This document shows positions 1 through 12,832 of a stretch of DNA of 64,000 bases, piece after piece; the stretch's first letter is position 1; each line of letters begins with the position of its first letter. Source of the stretch: Mycoplasmoides pirum ATCC 25960 (lineage in GTDB: Bacteria > Bacillota_I > Bacilli_A > Mycoplasmatales > Mycoplasmoidaceae). The notes below the pieces were generated by a model that searched no databases, was not told the origin of the DNA, and worked only from the letters and a program-made list of their open reading frames with translations. The DNA is taken from positions 372,001-436,000 of the forward strand of contig NZ_JMKZ01000001.1 of assembly GCF_000685905.1 (NCBI RefSeq), in the 5' to 3' direction. The translations under genes and the position numbers were made by a program.

Positions 1-2205
1 AATTTTTGATTTTATAACTTTGAAGTAAGCACTAGAAATAGTGGAAGTAATCAACACATAATACCATTATTTTATGCTAATTATGATTTTGATCCTTTCA
101 ATGCTAAATATAAAAATGAAACTTTGTATGTTACAGAACCAACAGTTGATGTTTCTAAAGTTTTGAAAAAATTTTTTTATTTGCCATTCATGACTAAAAA
201 TAGAATTTCAAATTTGGCATGATTTGTAGGTGGAGCTAAAACATTAACATTAGTAGATCAAAAAAATACTAGTAGTAATTCATATGTATTTTTAGCTATG
301 ATGCAGCCGAATATTTCTGATTTTGATAAATCATTGTTAACTGCGAATGCAGGTGATGCCAATAAAAAAGGTACTTTTGGAACACCTGAACAAGTTAGTG
401 TATGAAATGAATCAAATAAAGAAACTACTGGTTCTAGCGTGCCAACTACAAACTTACCTAATGCTAGAAATGTTAATCCACAATTATCAAATTTAGATCA
501 AAGTTATAATAATACAGATGTTTTAGTTGGTTCTTCATCAAACAATATATCATACGAATTATTTAGTCCAACACAACCATGATCAAGCAACTCAAGTAAT
601 TTTAGATATCCATTTACAGCAATTCAATCAGAAACTATTTTACCGGTTATGACAAGTGAAATTGCAGCTATGATATCTGTTAAACCTACAGATAGTTTTT
701 CATCATTCCCTGAAGAAAAAATTTATTTGAATACATTTAATGATTTACCAACAAATTCAAATTCTAGTTTACCAGATAAATTTTCTTTGTTTAATTGTGC
801 ACATTCAAGTAATATAGGATATAGACGTTTTGATTTTGGCAAAGAATTAATTTCAAATCCTAATAATTGAAATAAAGATCTAGTTGTTGATAAAAATTCA
901 TCATCTACAAATCAAGTATTTGATGTAGGTATTGATCCTGTTGGAATGTCGCGAATTTTACTAAATAAAAATCCTGAAAAATCAGATAAATTTATAAATG
1001 ATGGATGAGCAAATACTGCTAGTCAAAAAATAATTTCATTTTCTCCACAATTAACAACAAAAAATATTGAAACTACTTATGGTACTTATAAACAAGTTGC
1101 CGCAGTTTTAGTTTTAAGAGATGCAATATATTCATTTACTTATGATTTTGTGCAACCTGAAAAAGGTATGAGAATGGTTCCGGTTGCTAATTTTGAAAAT
1201 AAAGTTAAAAGATCAATAATTTTAAATTCAAGTTCAGATGCTCAAAAATTTATTAATTTTTTATCTATCTCATATTTGGATAATGTTTGAATTGTTACTT
1301 TCCAAGATCCAAACAATTCTAATCATGCATGTTATCGTATTTCGTATGCACCTGTTCCAAATGCCTGAACAATAATGTTAGATAATGTATTAACAAAAAA
1401 TAGTAGTAAAATATCTAAATTATTTGTTTTGTTGCAAAATAATTTTCTTGTTTTAAATGATCAAAAAAATATTCAAATAATCAATACTATTTCTGATGGT
1501 GATTTTATTGATTTTAATAGTGATTCATCAATAAGTGCTAATGCTAAAATTTGGGGAACTATTGAACCAGTTAGTCAAGAATATTTATCAAATAATAACT
1601 TGTTATCTAAAACATCTTATGAAATTTCAACTTCTATAGATTTATTAAATCAACTAGTTAAATATTCAGGTGGTTGAAGTGTTGATCCTATGACTAATGA
1701 ACCTACTGAAAAACCTATTATTTTTAATATTAATTCCACATCTTCAAGTGTTAGTTTTGATGTTGCTTTAAAATTCATTAATGGTAAATATTACTCATCT
1801 GCTTCATTTGATAATTCTAAATATCCAAACATAGTACAAAATAGTTTGTTAAATATTCCTTCATTTACATATGATGGTTTTGCTACTTTAGCACCTTGAG
1901 TTATTCCAGCAATTGCTGGTGGAGTTGTTTTCTTAGTTGTAGTACTTATTTTAGTTGGTATATTTGTAATATTATCATTACATAAAAATAAAAAAGTTAT
2001 GCAAAAAGGATTTGCTTCATCTAATAAAAAAATTGATACATTGACAACAGCTGTTGGTAGTGTTTATAAAAAAATCTTGACACAAACTAAAAATAATAAA
2101 TCACCTCAAATGTTGAAATCAGCTAAAAAATCTGAAAAAATGAAACCTAATGTGAAAACTCCAAATAAACCTATTTCTGGTTCAGCACCTAAAAAACCAG
2201 CATAA
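1..2205 (+). CDS. P110 (P40/P90)-like surface protein A1, 5'-truncated by window edge
   Basis: The frame is open from base 1; 734 codons plus the stop are visible. The visible part aligns almost end to end with the complete paralogue at 5886-9122: the first residues (FWFYNFEV) match that protein near its residue 332, so roughly 330 N-terminal residues lie outside the window. The C-terminus has one membrane span (about visible residues 633-661, APWVIPAIAGGV...), then a basic cytoplasmic tail with KIDTLTTAVGSVYKKI and PQMLK, ending Pro/Lys-rich. The same tail motif is known from P1/P140 and P110 adhesins of the M. pneumoniae group, where these proteins form the Nap complex of the attachment organelle. 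The next gene (P1-type) starts 31 bases after its stop, so the two are probably co-transcribed. Assignment to the P110/P40-P90 side rather than the P1 side is inference from the pairing and the shared tail. Confidence 0.8.
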
Positions 2206-2236
2206 TTTTGTTAAGGAAATAAGTAGAGAATAATAT

Positions 2237-5200
2237 ATGAAAAAAATAAAATTTAACTATAAATATTTATTGATTTCTTTGGTGAGCACAACAATTGTTA
2301 GTGCTGCTGCAATTAGTTTATATAGTACTTTTAATAAAGATCAAATTTCTAATCCTATTATTAATCAAAATGTAAAAAGTTTTTCAAATCCAAGTATTGT
2401 TGGTAATAAAGTAGGTAAAATCCGACATTGACAAAATAATAATTTTAATGGTGTTGAAATTAAAAATGGTGGTTTTGTTGTATTAACAAGTACACAAAGT
2501 GCAACAAGAATTGATGCATTTGGAAATATATTATGAGAATTTGATCCAGAAAAAATAGCATCTGAAGATAGTCAATATGCAAATTTAGCAGGCAAAAAAG
2601 TTGTTGAAATAACTCAAGATGAGGGTGATAATTCTAATATTCTTTATTTATTGTTGATACCAAAAAATACACCCGATAAACAAGCATCTATAGATCCAAA
2701 AGATCTTTATGCATATAATGAATTAACAGGAAGTTCAAAAAGCAAACAACAAGCAACTGTTGTTCAAATAATTGAAAATGTTAATTTATACCAAGGAAGC
2801 ACTTGAACTCCTTCATTTACAATTAAAGGATTAATGCATATTGATCCTAAAAAAATGGTTGATAATTATCCAAATCAATGAAAATCTTCTCAATCATCAT
2901 CTACATTTTTTACAAAAGAAGATCATCCATCTTGATATGTAGCTAATAATTCTGAAAAAGTACACAACGATGCTGATCAAAATACTAATCAATACAATGG
3001 TTTAAAAAGTGCTAATATGGTTTTGCCGTGAAAACAATATATTACTAATTTGGGTAATATGTTTGCTAAAAATGGTATTGTATTAATTTTTGGTGGCAAT
3101 GGTTCTATATACAATGATCCTGAAGCTTTAAGTATCGGAATGTGAAAATTAGATTTTTTAAAACCATATTCTGGAAATATTGATAATAACCAAAATTATG
3201 GCGGAATTCCTTATGCTTATTTATTAAGATATTTAAGATATGATCCATCAAAACCACTTTTGGGAACTAGTGCACCAAACCGACGTTGAAATCAATCATA
3301 TGCTCCTATTGGACAAACTGATAATTTTACATATGTTCCAAGATTAGCAGTTGGCGGTGTTCAAATTAATGCTTCAACTGATGAAGCTACTTATTTATAT
3401 TTAGCTGCTGGAATTACAGTAGGACAAGCAAAAGAATCACAAGCTCGTGAAGTTATTAGTAATAGCAACACTTCTACTAATAAAGTTGTTACTAAAATTC
3501 AAGATAAACGTTCATTGCAGTTAACAGGTGCCAATACTATTACTAACACAAAAGATACAGCAGCTAATTCAATTGATCCAGCTTTATTATTTGGCACAGC
3601 TTTTAATATTGATTCATTAATTAATTTACCAACAACTAAATTAAATGAAAATTTAACTATTTTTCAAAATGTTTTTCAATATGAAAGTTATTTTGATGTT
3701 GGTGCAACAATGAGTGTGTCTTCTGCAGTTGGTACTTATTATTATTTTGATAAGAAAAATCATGCAAGTTCATCGACAACAGATATAAATACATATACAA
3801 CAGCCTCAAATGGTTGAAATAATTTAGGTAGAACTGCTTTTCCATGAAGTTATAAACCAAACAATGATATAGGAAGTATATTTCAACCAAAAACTAATGA
3901 TAATAATAATGCAACTTATTCATACAATTTAAGTTTATTAATTGAAAATGCAATAAATTATTATTATTCAACATTATCATTTGGTTATTCACTTAAATGT
4001 CTTGGTGGATTAACTAAAATTGAAATGCCAAGTAAAGAAAATCCAGAAAATACAATTTATGGATATGCTATGCAAGTTGGTAAATCAATAGTGTATTTAA
4101 ATGAACCTAAATCAGATTTAAGGAGTATTGCATACCATGGACCATCATCAATATCGATTGGAGAAAGTAATTTAGTTGGATCCGCAAAATATGGAGATAT
4201 GGATTATCCATATGTAAAAATAAATAACTCAAATATTGGTTATGTTCCATCAGATTATTCTAATATCACAAATAATATTATTAATACAGGTGTCGCTATA
4301 TATGTAACAGGAATTAAAGATTTTAATGATACTATTCCAACTATTGCTTCACAATTTGAAATTGGTAATAGTCCATATGAAGATAATAGTTCAACTACAA
4401 AAACTAATGGTACATTACAGCCAACAATTCCATGAAATGATTTTGTAGGTTTGAATTCTACTAATTTTAATTCAGAAATATCTAGTTTATGATTAAATAA
4501 TAATCAAACAAAAACAAATAACAATGAACATTTTATAGTTACTAAATCACCAGAAATTAGTGAATATTATGGTAATGCAATTTGAACTGAAAGATTTTAT
4601 TATAACTATGGCTCTTCAAATAACGCTGATTGAAAAGGTTCAAAAAGAGCTTGATTTGAAGTAAAAGATTCTAATAGTTTATCTAATAGTAGCACTACAG
4701 TTGGATGACAAGTAGGACTTGATAGTAACCTTACTGCTGATTCGTATTATGTTCAAAAGAACAATGAACAACCTCAAGGTGATTTTGATGTTTTATTAAG
4801 AACTAGAGATGACACGCAAAAAAATAATGATATTTTCTTTGGTCAAATAAATAATACAAGAGAACCCGGAATTTCATATTGTAAATTAAAGCAAAACTAT
4901 GGTTCATATTTCTATGAAACAATTTCTGAAATAGATCGATTATCGTTGTTGGGAAATGGTCAATTTGTAAATAACTTATCTAACCAAATTTTAACTAACA
5001 ATTTAGCTAATTTATTAGTTCAAGTTAATTTATCAACTGTTACAGGAAATCCATTGGACTCTAAATCAACTATAAGAATTGTAAAAAATCAATTTTTGAA
5101 TGAGGTATTCCAAGTTACAAAAAATCCAATAATTGAAGGATCTACACCAACATATGGTCCAGTAATTATTGTCGCATCAAATGTAGATTTTGTTTCTCAA

Positions 5201-5671
5201 TCTGCAACATTTACAGCATACTCATGAAATAGTTTAACTAAAAATTATGATGTAATGCCAAGAACGAATAGTTCTAAAATTAATGTTATAAATAATTCTA
5301 TTTTTGCTGGATTTAGTGCAATGGCTGATTGAATTCTTCCTGTAGTTATTGCTATTCCCATTGTATTAGTTGCATTAATAATTGGTTTAGGTTGCAGTAT
5401 TGGGATTCCAATGGCTAAACATAAAAAAGCTATTAAAGTTGGTTTTGAATTGCAACACGATAAAGTTGGAACATTGACTTCAGCTGTTGGTGGTGTTTTC
5501 AAAAAAATTATTGACAATACAAATTCTAATAATGTGAAATCTAAACCACAAATGCTTAAGGCTGCAGCTAAAAAACCAAATACAGTTCCACCTGCTAGAT
5601 CTCAATTAACAAATGATTCTGTTTCTAGACCCACTCCACCATCATCTGCTCCAAAACCACCAATAAAATAA
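2237..5671 (+). CDS. P1/P140-type cytadhesin B1
   Basis: A 1144-residue surface protein. The N-terminus is a basic, hydrophobic signal anchor (KYLLISLVSTTIVSAAAIS). The large extracellular part carries landmarks of the M. pneumoniae P1 adhesin in the same order: FGGNG near residue 285, LSIG, PYAYLL, NRRW, YVPRLAVGG near 366, and LAAGITVG. The single C-terminal span (about 1033-1058, ILPVVIAIPIVLVALIIGLG) runs into IGIPM, then KVGTLTSAVGGVFKKI, PQMLK and a Pro-rich end. P1 has the equivalent IGIPM...KVDVLTKAVGSVFKEI. Known role of the family: sialoglycan binding and gliding as part of the attachment-organelle adhesin complex. It is shorter than M. pneumoniae P1 (about 1600 aa). It follows A1 by 31 bases and is closed by a strong terminator. 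TGA codes Trp many times. Family membership is strong; ligand and organelle location are inferred. Confidence 0.88.
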
Positions 5672-5707
5672 TTTTTAATAAGTTTAAATTTATAGAACAT
5701 TCTTTAT

Positions 5708-5746
5708 AAACTCATCGGCAAATTGATGAGTTTTTTTTTTTTTTTT
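5708..5746 (+). terminator. Rho-independent terminator of the A1-B1 operon
   Basis: AAACTCATC pairs with GATGAGTTT around the loop GGCAAATT, followed by a run of about 16 T. It lies 37 bases after the B1 stop codon and separates the first adhesin cassette from the second. Confidence 0.9.
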
Positions 5747-5779
5747 ATAAACATTAAATTACTTTTTAAAAGATGTAAT

Positions 5780-5809
5780 TTGATTTTTTGATATTTTTAT
5801 TATTATAAT
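5780..5809 (+). promoter_or_regulatory. Promoter of the A2-B2 adhesin operon
   Basis: A TTGATT -35 box (5780-5785) and a perfect TATAAT -10 box (5804-5809) are spaced by 18 bases. Transcription would start near 5816, giving a leader of about 70 bases before the A2 start codon. It follows directly after the upstream terminator. Confidence 0.65.
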
Positions 5810-5842
5810 ATATAGGATTATGTGTTCTTGTGAGAGAGAAAT

Positions 5843-5871
5843 AATACACATATGTTTTTTTGATGTGTATT
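5843..5871 (+). promoter_or_regulatory. Leader hairpin upstream of A2
   Basis: AATACACAT (5843-5851) and ATGTGTATT (5863-5871) are a perfect 9-base inverted repeat with an 11-base T-rich loop. It lies inside the predicted 5' leader and ends 14 bases before the A2 start. It could act as an RNA stem affecting translation or stability, or as a protein-binding palindrome. There is no T-run directly after it, so it is not a simple terminator. Confidence 0.5.
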
Positions 5872-5885
5872 GTATATTTTAAGGA

Positions 5886-8800
5886 ATGTTTAAATTTAAA
5901 TATTATAAATTTTTTATTGGTGCTATTGTTTTGACAGCATCATTTTTAGGATTAGTTTTAGTTAGTAATTCAAACACAAAGAAAATAGACAATAATTCAC
6001 TAACATTAAACACAAATACTGTAAAAACAAACGTTGTTCCTAAACCATTAAATGATTCTAGTTTAGATATAAAAATTACAAGTTCTAGAATTGATTCAGG
6101 TAGAGTTGGTATTGATGAAGTAACTGATCGTGATGGTAATTATATTTTAACCGCAACTAGCAATAATAATCAAAAAGCTAAAGTTGTTAAAATTAATTAT
6201 CAAATGCAATACTTATATGAATGAGAATACAAACAAGATACTAATTATCAAACACGACAAATAGTAGCAGATACAGATGATAATGGATATTTTTATGCTT
6301 TGTTAGTTCATAATGCAACAAAAATAGGTATTCAAGATCAAAGTAATACAACAGCTAATAACATTAAATTTACAATTGAACACCCCGCATTAGTTGTTCA
6401 ACTTTATGATACAGGTTCAAGTTTTGATCAACGGAATGTATATAATTTAGGTTTGCCTAATTTTGGTATAAATAATAAAAATAGTATTGCTAGTCATTTA
6501 GCAGATACAACAAATACAATAACTGATTCTCAAGCAGCAGATAATATTTGAGATCACATTTATGTTCAAGAAGCTATTCAAGAAACTGATGATAATTCCA
6601 AATTATCTTTTATTAGAAATACAACAACAAGCAATTCAACAGCTAGTGACACAACAACTACTGTAAATAATGTATATATAAATGACAATAGTAAATCAGT
6701 TATTTATAAACTATTAGGTAATAGTGGCAAGAAAGATTCAAATAGTGCAGTAGATACTAGTAATCATGACTATTACATTTTAAAGCAATTATATTTAAAT
6801 AATGCTAATAATATGGTTTTTTTAAAAGACAAATCTACAAATAAAAAAATGATTTTGTTGTTTGGGGGTAATGCATATCAAAGTTTTTGATTCTATAATT
6901 TTGAAGTAAAAACAAGTGGTAAAAGTACTTTATATGTAACCCCTCTATTGTATGCAAATTATGATTTTGATCCTTTTAATAGTAAGTATCAAGAGGAAAA
7001 TTTATATATTACTGAGCCAAATACTAATACTTCTAATGTTATGAAGAAATATTTTTATTTGCCATTTATGAAAAAAAATAAAATATCAAATTTAGCATGA
7101 TTTGTCGGTGGTGCAAAAACATTAACTATATCTAATCAAGAAACAAATGAATCTAATTCATATGTATTTTTAGCTATGATGCAACCAAATGTATCTGATT
7201 TTAATAGTTCCTTGGTAGATAACACTCAAAATTCTCAATCCACAGATATGGAAACTATTAAAAAAGGTACTTTTGGTACACCTGAGGAAGTTAGTAGTTG
7301 AAATGAACAAAATATAAGTCAAACAGGTGCTAATGAGCCAACTACACATTTACCAGTTTCTCAAAATGATAATTTACAAGTTACTAGTACTAGTAAATAT
7401 AATAATAAAGATGTTTTAGTTTCATCCACTTCAAATAATTTATCTTATGAATTATTTAAACCTATTTTTACATGATCATCTAAATCAAGTAATTTTAAAT
7501 ATCCTTTTTCTGCAATTCAATCACAAACAATTTTACCGATAATGACTAGTGAAATAGCTGCTTCAATTTGTGTCGAACCAAAAAATAGTTTAAATGAATT
7601 CCCAGAAGAAAAAATTTATTTGAATACATTTTTTAATTTGCAAACTAGTTCAACTACTGAATTTTCAAATAAATTTTCATTGTTTAATTGTGTTAAAACT
7701 AATTCATCAACAAATAATTTTAAAAGATTTGATTTTGCATCAGAATTAATTTCAACTCCTAATAATTGAAATACAGATATAAAAGTTAATACAACTATTA
7801 ATTCAGAACCAGTAGCTTATCCAGTTGGTATTGATCCAGTTGGGATGTCACGAATTTTATTAAATAAAAATCCACAAACTAACAATCAAAATTTTATTAA
7901 TGATGGATGAAACAATACTGCTAGTCAAAAAATTATTGCATTTTCTCCTCAATTAACATCAAGCTATGTAAAAACAGACTTTGGAACTTTTAATCAAATT
8001 GGTGCTGTTTTAGTTTTAAGAGATGCTATTTATACATTCACATATAATTTTGTTCAACCTGCCGTTGGTATTAGAATGGTTCCAGTAGCTGATTTTCAAA
8101 ATAAAGTAAAAAATTCAATTGAATTATTTTCATCAACTGATCTTCAAAAATTTACTAATTTTTTATCAATTTCATATTTAAATAATGTATGAGTTGTCAC
8201 TTATCAAGATTTAAATAATTCTAAACATTTGTGTTATTACATTTCATATTCACCAGAATCACATTCTTGATCATTATCTTTAAATAGTGTTTTATCAGAA
8301 AAAGCTAGCAAGGATAGCAAGATATCTAAATTGTTTGTTTCAATGAAAGATAATTTTCTTATCATTAAAGAAAACAAGAGTATAGAAATCGCAAATACAA
8401 TTTCTTCAAAAGATTCAATTATTCTTAATGATAATCCATCAATTCAAGCCAATGTTGAAATTTGAGGAACAATTAAACCTGTTGACCAAGAATATTTATC
8501 AAACAATAATTTATTATCTAAAACACCAAGTGAAATTATAAGTGATTCTGATTTATTGAATCAGTTAGTTGATTACTCTGGTGGATGAAGTGTAGTTAAT
8601 TCAACCCCTAGTGAAAAACCTTTAATTTTTAACGTTAAATCTACTTCTTCATCTATTATATTTGATGTTGCATTGAAATTTATTAATGGTAAATATTATT
8701 CATCTGCTTCATTTGATCAAACACAATATCCTAATATTATTCAAAATAGTTTGTTGAATATTCCTTCATTTTCTTATGATGGATTTGCTACATTAGCTCC

Positions 8801-9122
8801 TTGAGTTATTCCAGCAATCGTTTGTGGAGTGGTTTTCTTGGTAATTTTATTAATATTGGTTGGTTGTTTTGTAATAATTGCGTTACATAAAAACAAAAAA
8901 ATGATGCAAAAAGGTTTTGCTTCATCTAATAAAAAAATTGATACTTTGACAACAGCTGTTGGTAGCGTTTACAAAAAAATCTTGACACAAACTAAAAATA
9001 ATAAATCACCACAAATGTTGAAAGCTGCTGCGAAAAAATCAAATGTTCAAAACAATTCTGCGCCCAAATCACCAATCCCACCAAAACCAGCTGCAAATCC
9101 GGCCCCTAAAAAACCAAATTAA
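5886..9122 (+). CDS. P110 (P40/P90)-like surface protein A2
   Basis: A 1078-residue protein with an N-terminal signal anchor (FFIGAIVLTASFLGLVLV), a long Ser/Thr/Asn-rich extracellular part with LLFGGN near residue 325, one C-terminal span (about 972-1000) and a cytoplasmic tail with MQKGFASSNKKI, DTLTTAVGSVYKKI and PQMLK, ending in Pro/Ala/Lys-rich sequence. It is the full-length paralogue of the truncated gene at the window start; their juxtamembrane tails are almost identical. AAGGA abuts the ATG, closer than an ideal ribosome binding site, but no better start is visible. It has its own promoter and leader, and the P1-type gene B2 begins 21 bases after its stop. By analogy it should be the partner subunit of the B2 adhesin. 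In M. pneumoniae and M. genitalium the P1-type gene precedes its partner; here the order is reversed. Confidence 0.82.
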
Positions 9123-9143
9123 TAAATTTTAGAGAGAAAATTT

Positions 9144-12100
9144 ATGAATAAAAAAAATAGAAAATTTAATTATAAATATTTATTAGCTTCATCAATTAGT
9201 ATTGCAATTGTTAGTACAACAATGATTAGTTTATATTGTACTTTTAATCAAGAAAAAATTAATAATTTAGTTCTTAATCAAAATTTAAAAAGTTATAGTA
9301 GTTCTAATATTGGAAAAAAAGTAGGTAACATTCGTCGATGACAAAATAATAATTTTGATGGAATAGAAGTTAAAAATGGCGGTTTTGTTGTATTAACAGA
9401 AACTCAAAGCGCAACAAGAATCGATGCATTTGGAAATATTTTATGAGAATTTGATCCTCAAACTTTAAGTTCAGATTATCCTAGTTTTGCAAATAAAAAA
9501 GTTGTTGAAATTACGCAAGATGAAGGAATAAATCAAAATATTCTTTATTTATTATTGGTTCCAACTCAAGTGCCTAATGAACAAACAACAGTTGATGTAA
9601 ATGATGCTTATTCTTATAATGATTTGAATGGTTCAAACAATAGTAATAAACAAAAACAAGCAACAGTGGTTCAAATTGTTGAAAATGTAAATTCATATAC
9701 AGGTAATAATTGAACACCTTCTTATACCATTACTGGTTATATGGATATTAATCCTAAAAAAATGGTCGATAATTATCCATCACTTTGAAAACAAGATTCA
9801 TCTAATTCATCATCTAATGTAGATGGTACTTCACCAACACAAAATACTTTTTTTACAAAAGAAGATCATCCTTCTTGATATGTAACTAATAATTCAGAAA
9901 AAGTTAATAATAGTGTAGATCAAAACAGCAATAATATTTCTAGCAATAAAATGGTTTTACCATGAAAACAGTATGTTACTAATTTAGGTAATATGTTTGC
10001 AAAAGATGGTATTTTACTTATTTTTGGTGGTAATGGTTCAATATATAATGATCCAGAAGCGCTAAGTATAGGAATGTGAAAATTAGATTTCACAAAATAT
10101 GTTTCTGATATTAATAACAATCAAAATTATGGCGGGATTCCATATGCATATTTATTAAGATATTTGAAATATAATCCATCAAATTTATCTTTACCAGATA
10201 GAGCTCCAAATCGTCGATGAAATGAATCTTATGCACCAATCGGACAAACTAGTAATTTTACATATGTTCCAAGATTAGCAGTTGCTGGAATTCAAGGTAA
10301 TGCTTCTTCATATGAAACTACTTATATTTATTTAGCAGCTGGAATTACGGTAGGACAAGTTAAAGAATCTCAAAATCGTAATGGAAATAATAATAATAAT
10401 AATCAATCATCAGTTGCAACAACTATACAAGATAAACGATCATTGCAATTAACTGGTGCAAATACTATTGTTAATACTCAAGATACAACAGCTAATTCAA
10501 TTGATCCTGCATTGTTGTTTGGTACAGCTTTTAATGTACAAGCATTATTAGATTTACCAATTAGTAATTTAGATACAAATATAAATTTTTTTCAAAACGT
10601 TTTTCAATATCAAAGTTATTTTGATATTGGTGCTACAATGAGTGTCTCATCTGCTATCGGCACATATTACTATTTTGATAATAAAAATCACTCAAGTAGT
10701 GGATCAACAGATATAAATAGTTATACAACAAGTGATTCATCAACTGATTCTTCTACTTGAAAAAATCAATGTGGTCGTTCAACATTATCATGAGAATATG
10801 CTCCAACACAAAAAGTTGGAGATGTATTTTTACCTATTAGCAGTAATAATAATAATAATAAGGCATCATATTCATATAATTTAAGTTTATTAATTGAAAA
10901 TGCTATTAATTATTATTATCCAACTTTGTCATTTGGTTATTCATTAAAATCATTAGGTGGACTAACTAAAGTACAAATGCAAAGTAAAGAAGATCCTGGT
11001 AAAACAATTTATGGATATGCAATGCAAGTTGGAAAATCAATTGTTTATTTAAACGAACCTAAATCAGATTTAAAAAGTCTTGCATATCATGGTCCTTCTT
11101 CAATATCAATTGGTGATAGTAATTTAGTTGGTCAACCTAAATATAAAGATATGGATTATCCATATGTAAAAATATCTAATCAAGCAATTAGTTATGTTCC
11201 AGCAAGTTATAAAACTATTACAAATAATATTATTAATACAGGTGTTGCAATTTATGTAACAGGAATTAAAGATTTTAATGATACTATTCCAACTATTACT
11301 TCACAATTTGAAATTGGTAATAGCCCATATGAAGATAATAGTTCTAATAGTAAAACCAATGGTACTTTAAAACCAAATATTTCATGAAATGATTTTGTTG
11401 GTTTAAATTCTACTAATTCAAATTCAGAAATATCTAGTTTATGACTAAACAACAATAATTCCAAAATTAATGGAAATGAGTATTTCATCGCTACTAAATC
11501 ACCAGAAATTAGTGAATATTATGGTGATGCAATTTGGCATGAAAGATTTTATTACAATTATGGTTCAAATAATAGAACTTGACATGGTCCAAAAAGAGCA
11601 TGATTTGAAGCAAAAAATTCTAATGATTTAACAATTAATAGTACATCAGTAAGTTGACAAGTGGGATTAAATAATAATCTTTCTACAAATTCATATTTTG
11701 TTCAACCTAATAATCAACAACAAACTAACGGTGAATTTGATGTTTTATTAAAAACAAGAGATGATTCATCAAAAAACGAAAGCCTATTTTTTGGTCAAAT
11801 CCATAATTCTAGTAATGAAAAAGGTCTTTCCTATCGAAAAGTTGAAGATGTATATGGTCAATATGAATATAATACTATTTCAAATATAGATCGTTTTCAA
11901 TTGTTGGGAACTGGATCATTTGTATCAACTTTAAATAACCAGATATTAACAAATAATTTAAGTAATTTATTAGAACAAGTTAGTTTATCAACAATTAATG
12001 GTAATTTAGAAGATTCTAGTACAATGATTAGAATTGTAAAATCAGAATTTGCAAGTGAAATCTTTAAAATTACTAAAGAACCTATTATTCAAAATTCTAC

Positions 12101-12650
12101 CCCACCACATGGTTCAGTAATTATAGTTGCATCAAATACAAATTTTGTTTCACAAACAACAACATTAACTGCTTATTCATGAAATAGTTTAACTAAAACT
12201 TATGATGTAATGCCAAGAACTAATAGTATAAGTATCAATCAAATAAACAATTCTGTATTTTCTGGTTTTAGTGCATTAGCTGATTGAATTTTTCCAATTA
12301 TTATTGCAGTACCAATTGTTTTAGTTGCTTTAATTATTGGCTTAGGTTGTGGTATTGGAATCCCGATGTCCAAACATAAAAAAGCTATTAAAGTTGGTTT
12401 TGAATTGCAACACGAAAAAGTTGGAACATTAACTACAGCTGTTGGTGGTGTTTTCAAAAAAATTATTGATAACACAAATGCTAATAATATGAAAGCTAAA
12501 CCACAAATGCTTAAAGCGGGTGGCTCAAAACCAGCACCATCACCTAGTGCTGCACCTGCAAAACCAACATCAGTATCGAATGCTGTTCCAAAACCAGCCC
12601 CTAGTGCTGCGCCCGCAAAACCAAGCACACCAAACACTTTTTCAAATTAA
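9144..12650 (+). CDS. P1/P140-type cytadhesin B2
   Basis: An 1168-residue paralogue of B1 with the same architecture: N-terminal signal anchor (LLASSISIAIVSTTMIS), FGGNG near residue 294, YVPRLAVAG, LAAGITVG, a C-terminal span (about 1047-1073) running into GIGIPM, then KVGTLTTAVGGVFKKI, PQMLK and a longer Pro/Ala/Ser-rich tail than B1. Long blocks are identical or nearly so between B1 and B2 (for example GITVGQ, DKRSLQLTGANTI and FEIGNSPYEDNSS). Others diverge in Ser/Asn/Thr-rich stretches, such as an (AAT)n-encoded Asn run near 10390. It is co-transcribed with A2 (21-base gap). No strong terminator follows; only T-rich sequence with a small AAAGCTTTT palindrome near 12685 is seen before the copper genes. 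Confidence 0.88.
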
Positions 12651-12832
12651 AAAACAATTAATTTTTAATTTTTCTAAATATTTTAAAGCTTTTATTTTTC
12701 TTTTGTTTTTTGTTTAATTTACTAAATAACAAAATGTTAAATAATAAGCTTTTTTTATTTAATTAAGAAACTTTATTTTTATAATTAAAAAAGATATTTT
12801 ATCAATATTTAAATTATTTTTTTTGAATTTAT

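Larger units (their letters stand above)
1..12650 (+). repeat. Tandem duplication of a two-gene adhesin cassette (A1-B1 / A2-B2)
   Basis: Units 1-5671 (left-truncated) and 5886-12650 are co-oriented and collinear: A-type gene, gap of 31 or 21 bases, B-type gene. Similarity extends over the whole of both genes and is highest in the membrane-anchor and tail regions, where DNA blocks of tens of bases match (compare 1990-2110 with 8895-9020, and 5411-5510 with 12366-12465). Divergence elsewhere shows the duplication is not recent. Confidence 0.85.

Noticed and set aside
12239-12637. Open frame of 132 codons on the minus strand
   Set aside because: It is antisense to the Ala/Pro-rich tail of the P1-type gene B2; the composition is an echo of that repeat-rich coding sequence, and a similar shadow lies at 5245-5517 opposite B1.
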